Origin: Hemileia vastatrix
Lineage: Eukaryota; Basidiomycota; Pucciniomycetes; Pucciniales; Zaghouaniaceae
Length of the DNA stretch: 64,000 nt
Reading direction: 5' to 3'
Assembly: GCA_030280995.1 (NCBI GenBank)
Contig: JASXTE010000014.1
Coordinates: 7,809,656 to 7,873,655 of the forward strand
Shown here piece after piece: positions 59,925 to 64,000 of this stretch. Under the pieces are notes generated by a model that saw nothing but the letters and a program-made list of their open reading frames with translations, did not search any database and was not told the origin of the DNA. A program made the translations under genes and the position numbers. Position 1 is the first letter of the stretch. Each line of letters begins with the position of its first letter.

Positions 59925-61103
59925 ATGTGTGACAACAATGACATTGTAAGTAATAAGGAAAAACCTTATAACTTAAGACCTAGAGCTGAAATACCTGTTA
60001 CAGGACATTCAAATGGAGGGTCAGGACTCTCCCATAATCAACAACACTCTTCCAATGTCTCTGGAGGAAAGGGAAAAGCTTTTAAAGTAAGTTTCAATAA
60101 AGAAAACAAAAAATACATTACAAGAACAAGTTCACTCCCTATCCACCCTACTGAACACCTTGACAAGAAGGGTCAACAATATAGTGGACCAGATCAACAA
60201 TCTGGAGAAGAGAGCAGCTCAAGGTTTCATAGAAGTCAACCAAGCTCTAGTGGACATAAAGGCTCAACCACCAACAGTGGCACCCAACAATTCCATAGCA
60301 ACACTTCCAGCCCAAGAGGAGGACCAAAAAATTACAGTAAGAAATTTAAAATGGGATTGGTACACCCAAAACTACAACAATCCTCAACAGCAGGGCTCCA
60401 GCAGTCACCCTTACAGGGAAAAGGCAAGGAGAGGCAGGGGAAGTGGGATAAGACCTTGGTAAGTCACCCAACTCCTCATAGTCAATTGTATCAACCTGAC
60501 AATAAATTACTTATAGGTAATGAGATTGATAGGGAAATATTTGATATAATTGATAAAGATTTAAAGGATTATTCATTTGAAAAAAATATGTCAAACTTGT
60601 CTTTAAATGAGGACAATGTAAATACATTTATTGATCACCAGGATAATACTATTAATGTAAAAGTGGAACCAAATGAATCAAATGATGAGTTTTCTGAGTT
60701 GGACACAGTAAAAATAGAATATTTTTTAAAAGAGAACCCAATGGAATCAAAAATAATAAGTAAATTATTATTGAGAATTGAAAAATTGGAAGAGTTCTCA
60801 AAAGATTCAAACAATAATACAGAAAATGTATTATTACAGCTAACGCAATCATTGAGTACCACAGCCAATAGATTAAAAATTATTGAAAATTCAAATGATG
60901 AATTAATCAATGAGAATAAAAGATTAAACTCTGATATTAGAAATTTAGAAAATAAATTAGAATATTCTCAGAATATTATGGCTAACATAGAGGGACGTTA
61001 TGGTATGGTAAACTCTTACAGTCGCCTTGCTGTAAGCAGAATCCGGAGGAGATGTGTGGATTTAGCTGAAAACCCCGTCCTTCCAACAAAAATAACAAAG
61101 TAG
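59925..61103 (+). CDS. D3 Gag, amino part (frame G)
   Basis: MCDNNDIVSNKEKPYNLRPRAE start, Ser/Gln/Gly-rich region overlapping frame X (to 60462), then LLIGNEIDREIFDIIDKDLK, an acidic stretch, and a coiled coil (LRIEKLEEFSKDSN, RLNSDIRNLENKLEYSQNI). The native frame stops at ANIEG (60994), where an insertion begins; residues after that (RYGMVNSYSR...) belong to the inserted element. Open through both intron-like segments, so unspliced RNA encodes Gag. Confidence 0.85.
   Translation: MCDNNDIVSNKEKPYNLRPRAEIPVTGHSNGGSGLSHNQQHSSNVSGGKGKAFKVSFNKENKKYITRTSSLPIHPTEHLDKKGQQYSGPDQQSGEESSSRFHRSQPSSSGHKGSTTNSGTQQFHSNTSSPRGGPKNYSKKFKMGLVHPKLQQSSTAGLQQSPLQGKGKERQGKWDKTLVSHPTPHSQLYQPDNKLLIGNEIDREIFDIIDKDLKDYSFEKNMSNLSLNEDNVNTFIDHQDNTINVKVEPNESNDEFSELDTVKIEYFLKENPMESKIISKLLLRIEKLEEFSKDSNNNTENVLLQLTQSLSTTANRLKIIENSNDELINENKRLNSDIRNLENKLEYSQNIMANIEGRYGMVNSYSRLAVSRIRRRCVDLAENPVLPTKITK
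59946..60003 (+). other. Intron 1 of D3 (58 nt)
   Basis: GTAAGTAATAAGG...GCTGAAATACC...TGTTACAG after MCDNNDI. Splicing joins DIQMEGQD, parallel to DVEM in B and C. It encodes the basic YNLRPR motif when retained. Confidence 0.74.
60004..60462 (+). pseudogene. D3 frame X exon 2 (interrupted)
   Basis: +1 frame relative to Gag. DIQMEGQDSPIINNTLPMSL and EEREKLLK, then TAA (60088-60090), then VSIKKTKNTLQEQVHSLSTL, a coiled coil (RRVNNIVDQINNLEKRAAQ), a Pro/Ala/Gln-rich stretch, NLKWDWYTQNYNNP, SSSHPYREKARRGRG and IRPW-stop. D2 has a stop (TAG) at the very same codon. From 60160 to the end the frame is open. KWDW, HPY and PW match B and C. Confidence 0.65.
60459..60516 (+). other. Intron-2-like segment of D3 (58 nt)
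   Basis: GTAAGTCACCC...CAACCTGACAAT...CTTATAG, then GTAATGAG. Consensus donor, CTGAC branch, TAG acceptor. Here the X stop codon lies inside the donor, so X ends in PW with or without splicing. Confidence 0.6.
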
Positions 61104-62132
61104 GTGTTCTAAATTGCTAAGCTACCCAGTCTATTTAGATATGATGTAATATAATATTATGAAACTCTGAAATATTTAACGCTTATTGAGATTTAAATAA
61201 AAGTGGCTGTTGAGAAAGAAATACTGAATACAACAATTAAGGTGTACCAGTGATAGATCTGAAAAGATTGACTTTTATGTTTTTATAATAATTTGAATTT
61301 TTATGAGACAGCAATAATCAAGTCCCAGTGATGAATACCTTTCTAAAGATACCCTGTATGAAGTGTGATTTAAATTGTTGATTAGTATTTCTAAAATGTT
61401 ATATATAAAATATAAAGTTATAAGGGTATTACAATTTTATTTAATTTGTTGAGTAATAAAAAATGAGACTGTCGTGGTTAAAGATTAAGCTGTATGATGT
61501 CTGTATGATGTATGATGATGCCCAATTTTGAGTCTGAGAGGCTCTTAAGTATACCTAGTCATGTGCCTAAGATACTTCTCCAGCACTCAGCTGGAGCCCG
61601 TACAGAGCCCGTACGGAGCTCGTACGGAGTCTGTCTGGAGTCCGTACAGAGTCCATCCGGACCTACAGACTCAATTAGAACCTTAAAACTATAATAAAAA
61701 ATCTAGAAAAATTACACATGATAGAGCCTCTTCCCCTTAAAATTCTCGACTAATTTTCGTAGTCTGCGCAGCTCTAATCACCCCGTGAAAATTCATCAAA
61801 GTTAAGTAATTTCTAAAAACGTAAATATTTCTATAAATCTTTAAAATTCATTTAAAAATATATAAAAAAAATAGTAAAAATTCTAGGAAAATTTCCCAAG
61901 GTTCTTGAGTGACTCGACTTGATACTTATAAACTTTTCAGACCGTAAAAATAAGTTTTTCCGTAAAAGAAATTGTTTTCACGTAGGCATTTGCTTTTGAC
62001 CAATTTCTTCATATTTAAAACTCAAATAAATTAAATAAAACCCTTTTATAAAAAATAATAGCGCCAATCTTGCACACCATAATAACTCCAGTTACGTATT
62101 TTAGGTGCCATACTAAACTTTAGGTTACCACA
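60999..62132 (-). mobile_element. Insertion in D3 gag, TGTGGTA-type LTR-like (TSD ACGT)
   Basis: 1134 bp between perfect 4-bp duplications ACGT (60995-60998, 62133-62136); the empty site is seen in D2 (GAGGGACATGTAAAATTG). On the minus strand it begins TGTGGTAACCTAAAG, so it is probably a solo LTR related to the A type. The plus-strand left end is TATGGTATGGTAAACTC. No gene supported. Confidence 0.82.
61585..61670 (+). repeat. Short GC-rich tandem repeats (GGAGTCCGTACAGAG)
   Basis: Six or seven units of about 12-13 bp built on AGYCCGTACRGAG, with the palindromes CGTACG and GAGCTC. Much more GC-rich than anything around it. Lies inside the insertion. Confidence 0.78.
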
Positions 62133-62877
62133 ACGTGTAAAATTGTCTTTTTCAAATGTAAATGATACCTTAACTCATGTACCTGTAATAAAAGATAGGT
62201 TACAAAGAGTAGAAATTGAAGTAGTTAACATTTTGAAAAATACTGAAAGAATAAAAGATAATACCTCTTATGTGGAAAGAGTACCAGTTTTTATGAAACA
62301 CTCTGATGATAAACCAATGATTGAACAAGAACATAGTGTCATGGGCTCTGAGAATATAAAATCAGTAAAAGATGAAATAAATGATCATCTTTCTAAAGTA
62401 AGTGAATTACTCAATATTCCTCAGGTTATGGAAGCAAAAACTAGCCAAAAGAACTGGCCTAAGTTAGATCAATACCCTTCTTTTGATGGGGATTCAAAAT
62501 ATGATTGGCAGAAATTCATACAAAGAATTGATAACTTAAAATTTTCATACAAATTACCTGATGAAGAAATTACTTCAAAGTTAATATCTTTATTTACAGA
62601 TGTGGCCTTATTATGGTTTGAATCTGTATTGAGTGAGGGAATTAATTACTCCTGGAATGAATGGAAGGCACTAATTGAAAGGCAATTTGGTGGCCCAAAA
62701 CTTAGAATCACTCAGAAAAGATTGTATGAAAGGACCAGATATAATCCAAATTCTGGAGATAAACCCATGGTCTTCTTAATGAATTTAATAAAAATCATGA
62801 AAGATATGGATCCAAAAATGGATTATGAGGAGTGGGAAGAAAAAATAATATACATACAAGTTGCCTATATCAGTTAG
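62133..62877 (+). CDS. D3 Gag, coiled-coil end and capsid domain
   Basis: Resumes Gag directly after the insertion: VKLSFSNVNDTLTHVP, VKDEINDHLSKVSELLNI, then NWPKLDQYPSFDGDSKYDW, LISLFTDVALLWFES, SWNEWKALIERQFGG and MVFLMNLIKIMKDMDPKM. A 4-nt insertion-like change near 62848 (ATACATACAAG where D2 has ATATAAA) puts it out of frame, ending at 62877. The same protein continues in the next frame. Confidence 0.9.
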
Positions 62878-64000
62878 AGACATTATTGTAGCTATAACTG
62901 AAACCATCAGAGATACCTCTGGGTTCATTAATATATGCAATGAGATATTATTAAACCACAAGTATGAAACCAAGTATAGTAATTACAGACAGAGTGTTGA
63001 CGTGATAAAACCTACTACAAGTAAGTTACCTGTGGAGAAGAAAAAACCTTCAGCTCCCCTTTTCCCTAAGAGACAAGAGAATAACACTTGTTACAAATGT
63101 AATGAACCTTGGGTTAAGGGTCACATTTGTAAGAAGAGAATAAATGTTATTGAAACCTCACAGAATTCTGAACCAAGTAATCATGAAGATGAGAACGTGG
63201 AATCCAGTGAGGATGGTAAAAGTAACATATCTTACAGTGATGATGAAAATGAGATATTTGTATTAGAACAAGATATTATGTTCCTGAATGATGCTATACC
63301 TCATACAGACACATCTTTAACTTCCATTGAGGAAGCTGAAATAATTAAAGTTGTATCTCATGATACTTACAAAATAACACCTATAAGAGCACCTGTTATC
63401 ATATGTGGAAAACAAATGAATTCCATTCTTGACACTGGGGCTGCAGGTAGTGTAGTTTCAAATAATACATTAATGAAACTTGATAGTAAGTACCAGGAAA
63501 AACTAGAACCTGTTCAGACAAAGAACTGGAGGGGTTTTGGTTCAGTATTAAATCCAATTGGCAAGTACAAAACTGCTGTACTCTTTAAATATAATAATGG
63601 ATATGTTAGAGCAGTTTGTGAATTTGTAGTAATGGATAATAATAATTGTAGTGATTGGTTTATTATTGGCAATGATTTAGTGACAAAATTTGGCATTAAA
63701 CTAGATCCTGCAAACAGTTGCTTCACTATAGGCGTGAATAATAAGAGAAAATTCAAAATATTTTCTGAAAATTCAGTGTATGCCATTTCTCCTAGAGAAG
63801 AACAACTGCTATGTGGAAGAGCCACCACTGAAATGGTTGAATTGGACAATGAAATCCAAAAGGCCTCTTTCAGTCCTCAACTGTCAAAAATTGAAGAAGA
63901 AAATACTTTGAGATTGATTAAATCATATCCTATGGCATTTGCTCATGGTTCAAATGAACTAGGATTGGTCAAACACCATGAGATTAAAATCTCATTAAGC
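62861..64000 (+). CDS. D3 Gag end, zinc knuckle, protease, RT entry (runs off the window)
   Basis: 380 codons open to the last base, so no stop is seen. LPISVRDIIVAITETIRD continues the capsid. A basic linker (KLPVEKKKPSAPLFPKRQ) and zinc knuckle CYKCNEPWVKGHIC (about 63091-63132) follow, then acidic sequence. The protease reads ILDTGAAGSVVS, with D-T-G where B and C have D-S-G. NDLVTKFGIKLDPANSCFTI and KRKFKIFSE come next, then FAHGSNELGLVKHHE before RT. It is intact apart from the shift just upstream. Confidence 0.9.
   Translation, partial: MPISVRDIIVAITETIRDTSGFINICNEILLNHKYETKYSNYRQSVDVIKPTTSKLPVEKKKPSAPLFPKRQENNTCYKCNEPWVKGHICKKRINVIETSQNSEPSNHEDENVESSEDGKSNISYSDDENEIFVLEQDIMFLNDAIPHTDTSLTSIEEAEIIKVVSHDTYKITPIRAPVIICGKQMNSILDTGAAGSVVSNNTLMKLDSKYQEKLEPVQTKNWRGFGSVLNPIGKYKTAVLFKYNNGYVRAVCEFVVMDNNNCSDWFIIGNDLVTKFGIKLDPANSCFTIGVNNKRKFKIFSENSVYAISPREEQLLCGRATTEMVELDNEIQKASFSPQLSKIEEENTLRLIKSYPMAFAHGSNELGLVKHHEIKISLS

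Larger units (their letters stand above)
57838..64000 (+). mobile_element. Ty3/Gypsy element D3, 5' part (continues past the window)
   Basis: LTR 57838-59338, leader 59339-59924, gag, protease; the window ends at the RT entry. Plus-strand counterpart of D2. Carries an insertion (60999-62132) in gag and one frameshift near 62848. Gag and protease are otherwise fairly intact. Confidence 0.93.

Overview
The window holds no recognisable host gene. It is a stack of Ty3/Gypsy LTR retrotransposons in an AT-rich eukaryotic genome. Three things point to a fungus: very short introns (50-69 nt, GT...CTRAY...AG), Zn2Cys6-type cysteine clusters, and chromodomain-bearing Ty3 elements. A large repeat-filled basidiomycete genome such as a rust (Pucciniales) is my best guess, but the host is inferred, not shown. 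I name four element families A-D.

Layout. Copy A1 (1-7494; RT, RNase H, integrase, a 3.7 kb extra region, 3' LTR) sits in the leader of D1, whose LTR (7562-10245) is split by a solo LTR (7657-8834). At 10.3-16.4 kb there is a decayed intron-containing gene, two inverted CACTA-like MITEs and a palindromic satellite. Minus-strand element D2 starts at 53993 and ends truncated at 16405. Element C (20141-39402) inserted into its leader, element B (22296-31158) inserted into C's gag, a solo LTR (32090-33163) also inserted into C, and A2 (40364-53388) inserted into D2's 5' LTR. Target-site duplications identify nearly every junction. From 54 to 57.8 kb lie old solo LTRs. Element D3 (57838 to the window end) carries a 1.13 kb insertion in gag.

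Two features look new to me. (1) Families B, C and D share an intron just after the Gag start codon (58, 64, 58 and 58 nt, always 1 mod 3). Removing it moves translation from the Gag frame into an overlapping +1 frame encoding a conserved coiled-coil protein, here called X, that ends in Pro-Trp. Unspliced RNA would give Gag-Pol and spliced RNA would give X. A second conserved 58-nt intron-like segment sits exactly at the X stop codon. (2) Family A is about 13 kb because it carries, antisense between pol and the 3' LTR, two related intron-containing genes with Zn2Cys6-like clusters. Gene B is intact and equally long in both copies although gag-pol is badly broken. An array of about ten short direct repeats lies between the two genes.

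How it fits together: B, C and D are chromodomain or related elements with TGTCAG LTRs, 5-bp duplications and TATAAAAG promoters. A-type elements have TGTGG...TCTACA LTRs and 4-bp duplications centred on CpG. All conclusions come from reading the sequence; no alignment, RNA or database search was run.
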